A stretch of 64,000 nt of DNA from Chrysomallon squamiferum. Taxonomy: Eukaryota > Mollusca > Gastropoda > Neomphalida > Peltospiridae. Shown here one piece after another: positions 1-20,875 of the stretch. The DNA lies in assembly GCA_012295275.1 (NCBI GenBank), contig CM022679.1:25774407-25838406 (forward strand), given 5' to 3'. A program made the translations under genes and the position numbers. The notes below the pieces were generated by a model that made no database searches, was not told the DNA's origin, and was given only the letters and a program-made list of their open reading frames with translations. Numbering within the stretch: the first letter of the stretch is position 1; each line of letters opens with the position of its first letter.

Positions 1-134
1 TGAAGTGAAGTTGTTGTTTGACTGGTTACAGTGAGTGTTTGGTCTTTTCAGGACGATAAGTTCCGCTTGAGCAATTGAATAACTAATAAATCTTAGGAAA
101 CAGGTTCACTAGACAAGCAAAGTAATTTAGTTTC

Positions 135-600
135 ATGTAATTTTAAAAACAAAATAAAAGAGAATGTAAAGAAATAAACTGGTTTTGTAAAGTGCGTTTA
201 TCTTCGAGATCAGACAAATTATTTTAATTCCTTTGGCTGGAGTTACAGCCTTTATCGACCCCCCATGTTTCAGTATGGCACATCTCTCTCATGTTTTTCT
301 ATGAATTCAATGGACATCATCCGCTTCTTTTTCACAGCACTGTCCTTTGCACTCACTTTCTTAGGATCCAAGACTAGAAAAAAATGTTTTAGCAAAGTAC
401 TGCACAAAACGCGACCACAACACAACAGACATGCTTACACGACGAGTTAACCACGTGAAGTAAACGACTGACACGCGGGATGCTGGCCGGATGTTATGTT
501 GTTCGTTGCGCCAACTAGCGGCGGCATAGCTGAAGCTCGCTCTTAACTCGGATTTTGGCTCGCAACACAAAGCAAAAAATCGACCGGGCAACTACTTAAC
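135..600 (-). mobile_element. DNA-transposon remnant, pogo/Tigger-like
   Basis: This stretch is absent from the other R-units. Its right end contains agcaaaaaatcgaccgggc, which also occurs at 19221, where it leads into a terminal gtcgaggtaccactg followed by TA. Such ends are common in pogo/Tigger-type elements. Here the terminal repeat itself is deleted. No transposase frame is recognisable. Confidence 0.45.
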
Positions 601-803
601 ATGGAATTCTGAGGTATGAAATAAACAAAATGAAATAACATTCCAGGATGTATCTGATCTGTTGTTATACAGTGAATAGTTGGTAGCATTCGCTAATAAT
701 AATAATAATAATAATAATAATAGAATAAACGAATGTGATGAGTCACATGCATATTCTATTGACAGCAAGTTTAGGAAATTTTTTCCAGCTACAGAGAAAA
801 CTA

Positions 804-1593
804 CCGTATATACTTGTGGAGACTATATTAAGGTAATATTTTGGGGGTCGACTTATACACAGGTAATGCTTTTGTAGCTGTTGCTGAAGAGTCGCCATTT
901 TGACTATTTTTTGCTACGGGATGCATCTAAAATAATCGCGGTCTTTCATTTTTCAAAAATATAATTTTATCGTATAAAATTTTTTGAAAAATTAAATAAC
1001 AAAACCAAATATGAAGGTAAAACACGATATTCTTCCGTTTAATGACATAAAAATACATTTTAAAGCGAGAAAACCGTCGGTACGGCGTTATGCCTTACGG
1101 CGTCTTGCAATGATCTAGGAATGCAGACTTCTCTGCCAAATTGCACTAAATATCGGTACTAATTTCATAAACAAAACTCACTTGTTTAATTGTAAAGAAT
1201 TTGGTGAAATAATATTGCAATCGTCATTAATATCCACTACCGACAAATTTTGTAAATCATAGAATGGCTAAATATAACGGTAAGTTACGTCTCCATGTTA
1301 GACCTATTACATTAAAGAGATACTATTTATGATACATTTAGGCTATAGCTCGTGTAATACAAGCATTTACGTTATTATGGTATATTCGTGCAAGTTACAG
1401 TTTGTGCAAGTTATGTTACAGTAGGTGTACAATGTAGGCCTTCATGGCACTGTCACACTGGTCTAAAAATAGTGACGGTGCCTGAAATCTACAGTCGACT
1501 TATACACAAGTAATACCTAAAATGACGCAATTTTTGGTCTTAAAATACAATTCGACTTATACATAAGGTCGCCTTGTACACAAGTATATACGG
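804..1593. mobile_element. 790-bp non-autonomous DNA transposon with TA target duplication
   Basis: The ends are inverted: ccgtatatacttgtg at the left and cacaagtatatacgg at the right, flanked by TA on both sides (802-803 and 1594-1595). Subterminal sequences (gtcgacttatacacaggtaa and its variants at 1493-1565) are repeated. A paralogous R-unit at about 20000-20040 has the uninterrupted site, agagaaaactaataaagaaa, which shows both the exact boundaries and the duplicated TA. No open reading frame of note is inside. TA duplication is typical of Tc1/mariner/pogo superfamily elements. Confidence 0.85.
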
Positions 1594-2393
1594 TAATAAA
1601 GAAAAAATGAAATAAAATCTAATTGTAATAATATATTAAAATAACATAAAAACAAAAATTAAAAAAACAAAAAAATAAAAACAGAAAGAAGTAACTTTAA
1701 ACAATATATAATTTAGATATATTTAGTGTCCAAAACAATAGAAACTTATATAGACATCATATCTTGCCACTCCGTACATACGTGTATAATACATGTGATA
1801 TTATGGTGCGTTTGTTCCTTTCTGATTTAACGAATAAACAACAATTTGTGAGCTGAAATGAAATGGACAGCGTTATATGCATAATCAATCATACAATCAA
1901 AATTTTCAACCTCTACATATTAATGTTTTTTATGTTTTAGGCTCAATAAATGGTTGTTATAATACCAACACTAATAATTCAAACCATGCAATCAAGAATG
2001 TGTTTAATACATAAATTCGAAGTTTGTTATCTAATAATTTTGTTCTCTTTGTCTTCTCAGCTGGTAAATTTATTAAAATTTAATCAGTGTTCAGATTGCT
2101 AGAAAGAGCACTGGATGAAACATTTACTCATATAAAAAATGTTTTATATACACATACATACACACATCAACATTTATTTTTGTGTGGTCTATAAATGCTG
2201 TGTTAATGTTTCTGATTATCAGTTTTTAAAGTAACTCCTTTCTCTCTCTCACTCTCTCACATACGCAAACACAAAGGAATATATACATATAGATATATTT
2301 AAAAATCTAAATAAGATAAAATAAGATATAAATAGCCCAACAATTGAATTTTTTAAAATTATTATAAAATGAAAAAGAAAAAATATAATATAA

Positions 2394-2428
<35 letters not shown>

Positions 2429-2961
2429 AGATATTAAATAATTAATAACTACAGCAACATTTATATATTTTAATAAAGCACTTAATATCTTGTAATTATT
2501 ATGTGTCACGTATACGTTGCTCTCAACAAGTAGCAGTTCCCAGGAATCGCTACTACTGTTTTCCATGAATAATAGCTCTTTGTAGACGAGTTTCTCAGGG
2601 AAAAGTAAAACACGGTAAAATCTGCGGTGAATCATCATGCTTAACGATCGCTTCGTACAACTGCTCCGAGGTATGAAAGAGACAGCCACAAAAAGGTGAC
2701 CTGTTAAGGCTATTCAAGATTTATATATTGTGCTAAACCTTTGAATCTGCACAAATAACTCGTGTAACACTCAACACACGTGACGTAGCCGAAAATCGGC
2801 GTACCCATAACTTACACAGCAGTACAAAGACATGAGTGTTTGTTCCAGATTATAAGGCGATAGTGTGAGCGTGTGATCCAAGTCTAAACACGAAACCAAT
2901 ACATATTTCATAGTTTTTGTTTTATATATATAAAGACTAAATCGAAAGATAATTTTATATC

Positions 2962-2992
<31 letters not shown>

Positions 2993-5489
2993 TTGTTTTT
3001 GTTTTGTTTAGTTAATGAGTCTATTGAAAGTATGAATTATTACATGCACCAAACTTTTTATTTTGAAGCCACTTATATCAGGGATTCAAAAAGAGATTGC
3101 ATGTGGTTTGCAACAGAAAATAAAAAGAATTAACATGCAGTTTCTGATGGAAACGTTTTAATATTTCCAAGTAATGATAATAATGATAAGTCACCAAGAA
3201 CAATAATCAATTTAATATATACAAATTTAACTAACTTTACAGGAGTAAAAAATTTACTTATTAAGCTGAAGTTAACAAATAGGATGAAATTTAAAAAATA
3301 AATTGTCGGTATAAAAAACTAATGAAAATAAAAATTGACAAATATAACAATTCATGATAAATAAAATATTGAAACTAACTCAGTAATGTAAGCTAATAGC
3401 AAATAAAAATATATACTTCCACAGTGATTTATAATTGCAATACTCAAATATTTTCATTATGGATCTGTTAAGCATCTGAAGGTATTGCTGATATGTTGAT
3501 GTTTTAATACCACCGATTTTGTTTTATTTCTTTAAATCTTGTTTTTATAATGATCATTATTATTAAAAATGAGAAACAGTAGATCATTTTAGTAGGTTAT
3601 TTTAAGTATATAACAGATAAATGTACAACTTCGTATGAAATATCTTGACATAAAAAATTAAATAAATAAGTCTTTAAAAAGGAAAATCTGAATCAGTATT
3701 GAAAGTTCTTTATCAAAAGAACAGACATCATATTCATATTTACATGGCCTGTTTATCGTTTGCCCGGCGTTTCAGAAAAATTAAAACTGAATGCATCAAA
3801 ATACAATTGTTTTTATCATAGCCAAGTTATTTTGACTTTTAACCTATATAACATAGTTTATGTCTGATAAATAAAATACAAGAACGCTTTCTAATCTACT
3901 GAAAGAAACTATTTGATGAAAATACAACAACATAATGAAAATTAAAAACTGTGATGATAAACGCTCGATACTGAATGACACTTTAATAGATTAAACGCAT
4001 GTTTTATAAATAAATATTATTTTTTAGTTTTGACACTTTGTCTTTGAGTTTGTCTGTGTACATTATGAAGTTAAGTTGGTGTTTGACAGCTACATCGAGC
4101 GCTTGATGTTTCTGGGACGACAAGCTTCGCCAGTCGTATGAAACAGGGTGACCTGCCAAACCTAAGTAGTTCAGACAGTTTCAGTTAATCCTGTAGTGTA
4201 TGTCTCGACAAGCGTTTTACTGAATACCTTTCAACAATTTGTTGTTCTGTAGCAATTTCAGACATTAAAAAGAAATACGAAACACTTTAAACTAACATTC
4301 ATTTGCCAATTCAGTCAAATTTTCCCGACACATGTTAATGTTGTCAGTCTCCAATACATCGAAAATGTGAACATAATTTAGTAGAGAGATTTCGTATTAT
4401 ATTTCATCTTTGTACTATTATTTAGTTTTTTATTATTTATAATTTATTATTTATTTAATTATTTTAATAAATACTTTCTTAAGTCTGAACATTTGTTTAA
4501 CATTTCCTTAGATATGTTTTGTTGTGTGCTCTTAAATATTTTTGTCAAGAGTGGCCATCCTGACTGGAACACATGACTCATGAATTAATAATTTACCAAT
4601 ATGAGTACTGTATTTACGGCATTTTTACCTCAATACAGACTGCAGAAATTTAAATGCTGTCCAGTAATATTTCGTTAGATCATTTCTCACTAAACGACAT
4701 GCGAACGTGATACCGTATACTTGAATGCGCATGTGTATAGGATAGTCAACCTGGCATTGTGAAATAGTTGATAGCTCTGAATAATAATAATAATAATAAA
4801 AGAAGAGAAAAAAGGTATAGAAGAAATAACAAATTTTGTTTTGCCAATTAGTTTAGTAACTATCCATTAGTAACTATCCAAAAGATTAAAACGCATTCAA
4901 GGATCAAAAATATTACTGATGTTGTATTACATAACAATAAATAATATAAAAAAATAATTACTTCACTTCACTTTTATAAAATTCTATTCCTATACTTAAT
5001 GTGATACTACAGTCTAAAGAAGAAGAAGAAGAAGAAGAAGATTATTCTTTTTAAAAACAAATAAACAAGTAAATAAATATTAAAAAAATAAACAACCAAA
5101 AAAAAACATCTAGGCCTAAAAGGCCCATTGATATAAAATACCGCGAGATTACTTCCTTCTCTGTTATAACATAGAACTTCTAAATAGCTTTGTTTTACAA
5201 AATTAAACTAACGACTACTACCACCACTACTACCACTGCTGCTGCTGCTACTTCTGCCATAAAACAGTCAAGAAATAAACACATAAATAAAGAAATAAAT
5301 ACATAAATAAAGAAAGAAAGAAAATTAAACAAATAAAAAATAATCCATCAGTAAATCCTTATAAAATTGGCTAAGAGGAATAACTCATACTGACGTATTC
5401 AGATATTAAGGCAGAATTATTATTATAAATAATTCATTAAGAATAAAATTCAAGAACATAGAGATTTTAAAATGTTTAAAGTTTTAAAT

Positions 5490-6379
5490 TATTTCTTCTA
5501 AATTTTGCATAAGCCTGTAGTTGATGAGTAATTTTTCTGATTGGCTTCTTGTATTATCTTTTCTGCTGCTTGTGGGTTGACAATTACTTAAGAAATCAGC
5601 ACAAAAAAATAAAGATGCATTGCAAAACCCGAAGTTAATTTTCCCAGAATGGTATGAACATCAAAGTATCCATTCTAATTTATATATTTTATTTTATTTA
5701 TTTATTTGTTATATATTTTTATTATTTTTTATTATTACTTTTTTATGTATCTAATTGTTCAGTGAACTCAGTATATAGGAACTGTTTGACTGCTTGCTTA
5801 ACTTTTGCTGTGTTGGGAGAGAAAAACAAAATTAAAACAACATTGTAGTATAATTATAATATTAGTCGTAAGTTGAGTGACAACGGAAAAATCATAAGTT
5901 TGAAGGTTAAGGTTGACAATTCTTACTGTGAAAATATAATTTCAGATTTTGCATAAAATATTCTAAAATAAATAAATCAATAGAGAGGGAAAAAATTATG
6001 TTTCAATCTATGTAGTTTACTGACATATCACCAGTTTATCAAACTCTATATAATATCCTTATATAAATAAATAAATAAAGAACTAGAACTATATTAACAC
6101 ACATTTAAAAAATAAAATGGGATTTGTCATATAGACATTGTGATCAAGAGTTTAATAACGACGGTCTACTTTTGTTAATCCTGTTTTTCAAAATGTTTCT
6201 TAGTTTTCACTGTAGAAGTTCATGATTTTGGCAGTTTTCATCATTTGTACAATATCTCGGCAATACACAAAGCCAGCGTACGGCAAAATGGCTTTTGTTG
6301 AAATTCCAGACACTGCCCTCTTCTGTTCTTCAAGAACAAGAATTTTACAGACTGTCATCTTTCGACAAGTTTGTTAGAC
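5490..6379 (-). pseudogene. PRPF31: PRPF31 pseudogene fragment D (Nop-domain exon and 3' end)
   Basis: Read on the minus strand from high to low coordinates. At 6379-about 6230 there is a piece of the Nop (snoRNA-binding-type) domain of Prp31: G-L-T-N-L-S-K, then, after a one-base insertion, C-K-I-L-V-L and S-G-I-S-T-K-A-I-L-P-Y-A-G-F-V-Y. This follows the known order of this conserved region. At 5820-5782 only the first part of the penultimate exon remains, fused to intron sequence. At 5585-5490 is the last exon (V-N-P-Q-A-A-E-K, then A-N-Q-K), with a premature TAG five codons from the end. Prp31 stabilises the U4/U6.U5 tri-snRNP in pre-mRNA splicing. This copy cannot encode it. Confidence 0.8.
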
Positions 6380-6515
6380 CTATTTCAAATAATAATAATA
6401 ATAAGAAGAAGAAGAAGAAGAAGAAGAATAGAAGTAAAGTACAAAATTCTTTAACTATGTAACAAGAAAAAGAGGGAAAAGTGAGCTTTTTGAAGGTTAA
6501 ATAAGACAGTAAAAA

Positions 6516-6899
6516 ATGACCAAACCTTTCTATGAGCATGAAATTAAACATCTAATGAAAACAGGGCCTTTAACGAAATGGTTTATACAGACTCGTGCAA
6601 TAAGAGGCTATTTGAGAAAAGTTTTATTCTTATGTTTATTTACAGTTCCTTGCAGTTTGATTCCTCGAGCATCGGGCTCCCTGTTGCGTAGATTTGTAAA
6701 TTATAATCTTTACTGTAATGTAATTATGGTCAGTTATTTAACATATCCATCTCAGTTAATTTACTTTGAATACAAGTTTATAAAACCTATTTATTGTCAT
6801 CATTTAATTTCAACAGGAAAACCATACATTTTTGCAACTATTAATTCCGTTGTTCAAATGATCACCTTCTACATCAGTGATTCTAGCACTCGTTCGTAA
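6516..6899 (+). other. Unassigned 127-codon open frame
   Basis: It is one of the few long frames here not made of a simple repeat. It starts at an ATG directly after an AAG/AAT tract and has mixed composition with many aromatic and aliphatic residues. I do not recognise it, no splice-site logic supports it, and no paralogue of it is visible elsewhere in the window. It may be chance or a decayed transposon frame. Confidence 0.15.
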
Positions 6900-7328
6900 T
6901 TAAAAAGGAGATCTGTGTTTATTGTAATTAAAATGTTCTAGTGAATCTCCCACAAAAACAAAGTTCTATCAATAATCTTTCTTCTTTTTTTTTTTCAGTT
7001 TCTTTGTGGCGTTGAAACCAGAAATGTCGGCAGCATTATATTTACCAAGTTATTTATTTATTCAGTCCTTTGAGTTTTTGAAATTATATATAATAAATGT
7101 AGAATAGAAATAATAAAATGCATACATATACATACATACATACATATATATATATATATAAACTGATTATCCCAATTGATTAATTGATTTATTAATAAAT
7201 ATATTTTGACGGAAATAACTGAAATCCTTTGGCTGATCGTAAATGTGGTCACGTTGTCGCTGGACGATATGGAGAAAAAATGTAGAGATAAAAGCAACTT
7301 CCAAGTGATATATTTAAGTAAGATGATG

Positions 7329-7385
<57 letters not shown>

Positions 7386-7401
7386 CAATCAATCAAGATA
7401 A

Positions 7402-7440
<39 letters not shown>

Positions 7441-7564
7441 ATTATTGAAAAAAAAAGAAATAAAAAGAAAAAACAAGGCAACTTAGAACTTCGCCATGGG
7501 TTAAAAGTAAGATGAGCATTTCTCCCATGTTGCCCCCCCACCCCTGCGTGATCCCTGATGTTAC

Positions 7565-14520
<6,956 letters not shown>

Positions 14521-14527
14521 TGTAATA

Positions 14528-14739
14528 TTGGGTTAAGAAATAAGTCATTGCGGTTCATAATTGATTCAAATTTTATTGCAGAGGCATCGAAAAACTTGTT
14601 GACCGTTGGGAAGAAATGGTAAATAACAATGGAGAATAGATTATTGATTAAATTATATCTTGTTATCAATTAAGCTTAAGTTTTCTCCTATGTGATGATT
14701 AAATTTAATTTAAACGCAGTGACTGATTCCTCAACCTAA
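14528..14739 (+). mobile_element. Mariner deletion derivative
   Basis: The element is 212 bp, flanked by TA, with ends ttgggttaagaaataagtca and its imperfect inverse ending ctcaacctaa. Inside, one frame reads D-R-W-E-E-M-V-N-N-N-G-E followed by a stop, which is the usual C-terminal signature of mariner transposases. The rest of the transposase is deleted. Confidence 0.75.
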
Positions 14740-15502
14740 TATTTGTTCTAATTTTCTTCATAAAAGAAAGTTGTGTACGCTCGTAAACTATCGGAAGATC
14801 GGCACAATTAACATATACGCCATTACAAAGGCATGCATTTCTGGTTTCATTGGTTAACATTAATGTTTATGATAAAAAATCTAAAATTTAATACCATAAC
14901 TGATTTCAAAAATAAAATAAAATTTATTAACAGCAATTGATAGGAATCTTTTCAGCAAAATCTTCATTTTTACAGTAAACATTTTAATAATTCTTCTTGA
15001 GTTTCAGTCTGCTATATTCTTTAATATAAATTAATAAGTTGATATGCATAGGAGCTTCACAAAAATAAATTACATATAATAAAATACAATTAATACGGTT
15101 TGGAAGAACTTTAGGAAGAAATTATTTTGCTCTATGATTATTTTTTTCTTCCGCGGTATTTTAAAACAAATTTTCGACCTCAAGAAACATGATATAGGAA
15201 GATATCAACAACAACAACCACAACCACAGCAGTAACAATATATAACATTATATAAATAAATTATTCTGTATTATTTTCTACATGTAATATGAAGGATATT
15301 CTGTTAACTACCTTATTGAAATCTACTAAATAAGAATGAAAAGTAAACAAACGGAATAACAGTAAACTTAAAAATAATTTTTAAAAATCCCTTAATAATA
15401 ATAATAATAAAGATGATGATGATGATGTTGAAGTTGATAATAATAACAACAACAAAAAACCAATAATAAGAAGAACCACAGCATCAACAACTACAACAAC
15501 AA

Positions 15503-15537
<35 letters not shown>

Positions 15538-16026
15538 AGAATTAAACAAGATTTACACATTTTGTCATATAGTTATTATGTGTCGCATATACGTTGTTCC
15601 CGGGAATCACTACCACTGTTTTACATGAATAACAGCTCTTTGTATACGTATTTCTCCGAGAATCTGTGCTTATGAATCACTTCTGACAAGTACGCCGAGG
15701 TATGAAAGAGACAAACACAACAAGGTGACATTTTAAGGCTGTTGCATGATTTATATATTTTATTAAACCACTTAATGTACATAAATATCAGGTCGCAATG
15801 ACCATTTTAAGTAGTTAAAGCACAGTCTTGTCGTAAGGACATCTCAGAAGGAAAAACTAACGAGAGAGACAAACATGAATCCGAATATTTAGTATTATTC
15901 TGTATTATTTTCTGCATGTACTACAAAGGGTCGTCGTCTGTTAAGCTACTTTTTAAAATCTGCTAAACAAGAATGAAAAGAAAACAAACTGAACAACAAC
16001 AGATTTAAATTAATTTTTAATATTCA

Positions 16027-16067
<41 letters not shown>

Positions 16068-19000
16068 TAATAATAATTAGTATTATGTTTAAGCGGTATT
16101 GCAAAGTATTTATATTTTGATAAAGCATTTAACCTATATAAACCAAATCTATTGTGTTAAATTAAAAATATAAAATATAAAATATAAAGTAATATGAAAC
16201 TGTTTAACATTCGTTTGTGAAACCAACCGATTTTTCCTTCTCATGACCATGTTATCAGCCTGCTATTCATAGAACATAATTTAGTAGAGAGAAAATTTTC
16301 ACATTAAATTTTATCTTTGTATTATAGCTTAGTTCTTTGTTTGTTAATTGTGGGTTTTTGTTTTTTTTCGGGGTTTTTGTGTTCTTTTTTAAAAAATAAT
16401 ATCAAAAAGTTTATAATTTATTTATTTTGCTTGTCTGTAAATAATATTTTTCTTTTTATGGGGGAGCATCTGAATTGACCTTCCGGATTGCTGTACATGA
16501 TTCGTGGAATTAAAAATATTTCATTGACAGTATTTGCTGTACTTACGTTGATACTCAAAGCAAAAATCTTATTGGACAGTTAACTTAGTATAGTGAGATA
16601 TGAAATAAACAAAATGTAATCTGTTGTCACACAGTGAATAGTTGGTAGCATTCAGTAATAATAATAATAACAATAATAATAATAATAAAATGTGATAAGT
16701 CACATGCGTCCTCTATTGATAGAAAGTTTTGAAAATTGAAACCTGACAAAAAACTAAACAAATAATAATAAATAAAAATATTAATAAACAAAATAATAAA
16801 TAAATAAATAAATAAATAAATAAACCAGGAACTGCACACAAAAAGAAATAACTTTTAACTGTGTATAATTTACATGTATTTGTCGAAGTAAATTCAGTGT
16901 CCGAAACAACAGAAATTTATCTAGTCAGCATATCTTGCCACTACGAACATACGTGACTACATGTAATATTATGGTGCGTTTGTTTCTTTCTGACTCAACC
17001 AATAAACAACAATTACATGACAGATGATTGTAATAATATCCCCACTAATAATTCAAAACGTGCCATCAAGAATTTGTTAACACATGAATCCGAAATTTGT
17101 TTTCTAATAATTTTAATATCTCTGTCTGTTCAACTGGTGTTGGTAAATTTATTAAAAGTTAAACAATGTTCTGATTCCTGGAAAGAGCACCTGGATAAGA
17201 CATTTTCACATATATAAAAATGTTTTTCTTCAGTATATAAACCTTCTAACTCGTCTCTCTCTTTCTTTCTCAGAATCACACAAAATGGGCATGCACATAT
17301 AGACATTCGAAAAATTTTAATAAAAGAAAAGAAAAGAAAAGAAAATCCCATAAAATTAATTTGAAAAAATATTGTAAAATTAAAATTTAAAAATAAATAA
17401 ATAAATAAATAAATAATATTTATAGTTTGGGAATTTCTTTAGAAATAACAAAGTCTAAACGCGAAACTGATATACATATCATATTTATTTTTTCTATACA
17501 TAAATATCAAAATCAAAGATAATTTTTAATTTTTGATTATTTTATCTATTATTATTACTACTACTTTTTTATTGTTGTTGAGCTGATGAGACTACCGACT
17601 CTGTGAATTACTATACGCACCAAACTTTATTTTGAAGACATTAATATCAAGGAATCTATAAGAGATCCCATGTGGCTTGCAACTGAAAATAAAAAGAATT
17701 AACATGCAGGAAACGTTTTTATATTTCCAAGTAATAATTATAACAATGGTATGTCACCAAGAACAATAAACAATTTATTATATACAAATTTAACAAACTT
17801 TAAAGTGATACAGTAGTAAATAAATACAATTATTAAGGTTGAAATTATCAAATGGGGTGAATGTTTAAAAATACATTTTCACTGTTGAAAACACTATTGA
17901 AAAAAATATTGATAAATATAACAATTCATGATAAATCAAATATTCAATATAAGGTAATTATAAATAAAATTATACTTCCACGGTGATTTATGATTACAAT
18001 ACTAAACATTTTCATTATGAATCTGTTATGCATCTGAAGATATTACCGATATGTTGATGTTTTAATAGCATAGATATATTTTTTCTTCTTTTTTTAATGT
18101 TGTTGTTTATAATGATCATTATTATTAACAAATGATAAACAGTAGGCAATTTTAGTAGATCATTTTAAGTATATAACAGATAAATGTACAACTTTGTATG
18201 AAATATCATGACATAAAAAATTAAATAAATAAATAAGTCTTTAAAAAGGATAATCTGAATCAGTGTTGTAACTTCTTTATCAAAAGAACACACATCATAT
18301 TCATATTTACATGGCCTGTTTATCTTTTGCTCGGCGATTCTGAAAAATTAAAACTGAATGCATCAAAATAAAATTGTTTTATCAAGTTATTTTGACTTTT
18401 AACCTTATATAATATAGTTTATGTCTGATAAATAAAATACAAGCACGCTTTCTAAACTAGTCAAAAAAACTATTTGATGAAAATATAACAACATAATGAA
18501 AATTAAAAACTGTGATGATAATCACTCGATACTGAATGACACTTTAATAGTTTAAACGCATGTTTTATAAATAAATATTATTTTTTAGTTTTCACACTTT
18601 GTCTTTGAGTTTGTCTGTGTACATTATGAAGTTAAGTTGGCGTTTGACAGCTACATTGAGCGCTTGGTGTTTCTGGGACGACAAGCTTCATCAGTCGTAT
18701 GAAACAGGGTGACCTGCCAAACCTAAGTAGTTCAGACAGTTTCAGGTAATCCTGTAGTGTATGTCTCGACAAGCGTTTTACTGAATACTTTTCTACGATT
18801 TGTTGTTCTGTAGCAATTTCAGACATTAAAAAGTAACACTTTAAACTAACATTCTTTTGTCAATTCAGTAAATTTTCCCCGACACATGATAATGTTGTCA
18901 GTCTCCAATACATCGAAAATGTGAACATAATTTTGTAGAGAGATCTCACATTATATTTCATCTTTGTACTATTATTTACTTTTTCCGTAAACATAATTAA

Positions 19001-20602
19001 TTATTATTATTTTTAATAAATACTTTCTTAAGTCTGAACATTTGTTTAACTTTTCCTTAAATATGTTTTGTTGTATGCTCTTAAATATTTTTACCTGACT
19101 GGTACACATGACTCATGAATTAATAATTTACCAAAATGAGTACAGCATTCACGGCATTTACTTCAATACAGACTGCAGAAATTTAAACGGTGTCCAGTAA
19201 TATTTCGTTAGATCATTTCATAGCAAAAAATCGACCGGGCGGCTACTCGTAACTAGAACATTTCGTAACTTGGGGAACTCATAAGTCGAGGTACCACTGT
19301 AAATATATATATATATAACATGAAAAAGTTTAAACTAACACTCGTTTGTGAAACCAACGAATTTTTCCTTCTCATGATGTTGTTCGAAATTGCGAATATT
19401 TATTTATTTATTTATTATTTATTATTTATTATTTTAAATAATATCTTTTCATAAATATCTTTAGAGAAAGATTTCACAATATATTTTATGTTTGCATTAT
19501 GGCTTAGTTGTTGTTGGGTTTTTTTTATTTTTTATTTTTTATTTTTTTTTTAGAATATCTTTCACAAACTTTGTAAGTTATTTATTTTGCCTGTTTGTAA
19601 AACAAATTTGAGCTAGGTTGACCTTCGAGATAGTTGTGCATGATTCGTTGAATTAATAATATTTCAATGTGAATAGTGTATTTACTGTACTCAGTTTGAA
19701 GCAGAAAGCACGAATACAATCATACTACAGCGATATTTCGTTACATCATTTCACACTAAACGATATACGAACGTGGTATACATTAATGCGCATGTGTATA
19801 GGACACTTAACCCAGAATTCTGAGGTATGAAATAAACCAAATGAAATAACACTCCAGTGTGTATGTGATCTCTTGTTATACCGTGAACAGTTGGTAGCAT
19901 TCACTAATAATAATAATAATAAGAAGAAGAAGAAGAATAAAAGAATGTGATGAGGTACATGCGTACTCTGTTGACAGAAACTTCAGGAAATCGTTTCCAG
20001 CTCCAGAGAAAACTAATAAAGAAAAAATGAAATAAAAACTAATTATAATAATAAATTAAAATAACATAAAATAAAATAAAATAAAACAAAATAAAAACAG
20101 AATATATAATTTAGATGTATTCAGTGTGCTAAACAATAGAAATTTATCTAGACATCATATCTTGCCACTACGAACATACCTGTATAATACATGCAATTTA
20201 TGGTCGGTTTGTTTGTTTCTGATTTAACGAAAAACAATAATTTTTTAGCTGAAATGGAACGGACAGCATATTAATGTTTTTTGTGATTTAGGCTCAATAA
20301 ATGGCTGTTATAATACCATAATTCAACACTAATAATTCAAACAATGCAATCAAAAATTTGTTTAATACATAAATTCGAAGTTTGTTATCTAATAATTTTG
20401 TTCTCTTTGTCTTCTCAGCTTGTAAATTTATTAAAAGTTAACCAATGTTCAGATTGCTAGAAAGAGCACCTGGATAAGACATTTTCTTATATAAAAAATG
20501 TTTTATATATACATACGTACACACACATGCACATTTATTTTTTTGTAGTCTGTAAATGCTGTGTTAATGTTTCTGATTATTAGTTTTTAAACTAACTCCC
20601 CC

Positions 20603-20688
<86 letters not shown>

Positions 20689-20812
20689 ACACAACAGAAA
20701 CAAACGAAGATACACATACAGACACATTAAAAAATCTTAATAAGATAAAATAAAATAAAATATAAATAATCCATAAAATAAATTTTAAAAAATATTATGA
20801 AATGAAATGGAA

Positions 20813-20875
<63 letters not shown>

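Larger units (their letters stand above)
1..4880 (+). repeat. R-unit repeats, first array
   Basis: The landmark at position 1 (tgaagtgaagttg and a gtttgactgg phrase) recurs at 4064 and in other arrays. Inside the unit are recurring phrases such as catatcttgccact (1757), acgttgctctcaacaagtag (2514) and gcatgtggtttgcaac (3098). No gene is visible. Polymorphic-looking ATT and AAAT tracts lie at 696-724, 2397-2428 and 2960-2990. The unit is interrupted at 135-600 and 804-1593 by other elements. Confidence 0.7.
4900..7560. repeat. Non-R block containing PRPF31 fragment D
   Basis: The left end (ttttataaaattctattcct at 4971, then tatacttaatgtgat) matches the sequence downstream of PRPF31 block B at 56106, and 5341-5420 matches 26549-26610. 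The right half holds an AAT tract (7327-7383), an AAAT tract (7401-7441) and an otherwise featureless AT-rich stretch. R-unit sequence resumes near 7565. Confidence 0.5.

Noticed and set aside
2249-2689. 146-codon minus-strand frame, with a similar one at 20795-21202
   Set aside because: Both lie in R-unit sequence and cross an AAAT tract (Leu-Phe-Ile-Tyr runs). They share the repeat and not a gene.
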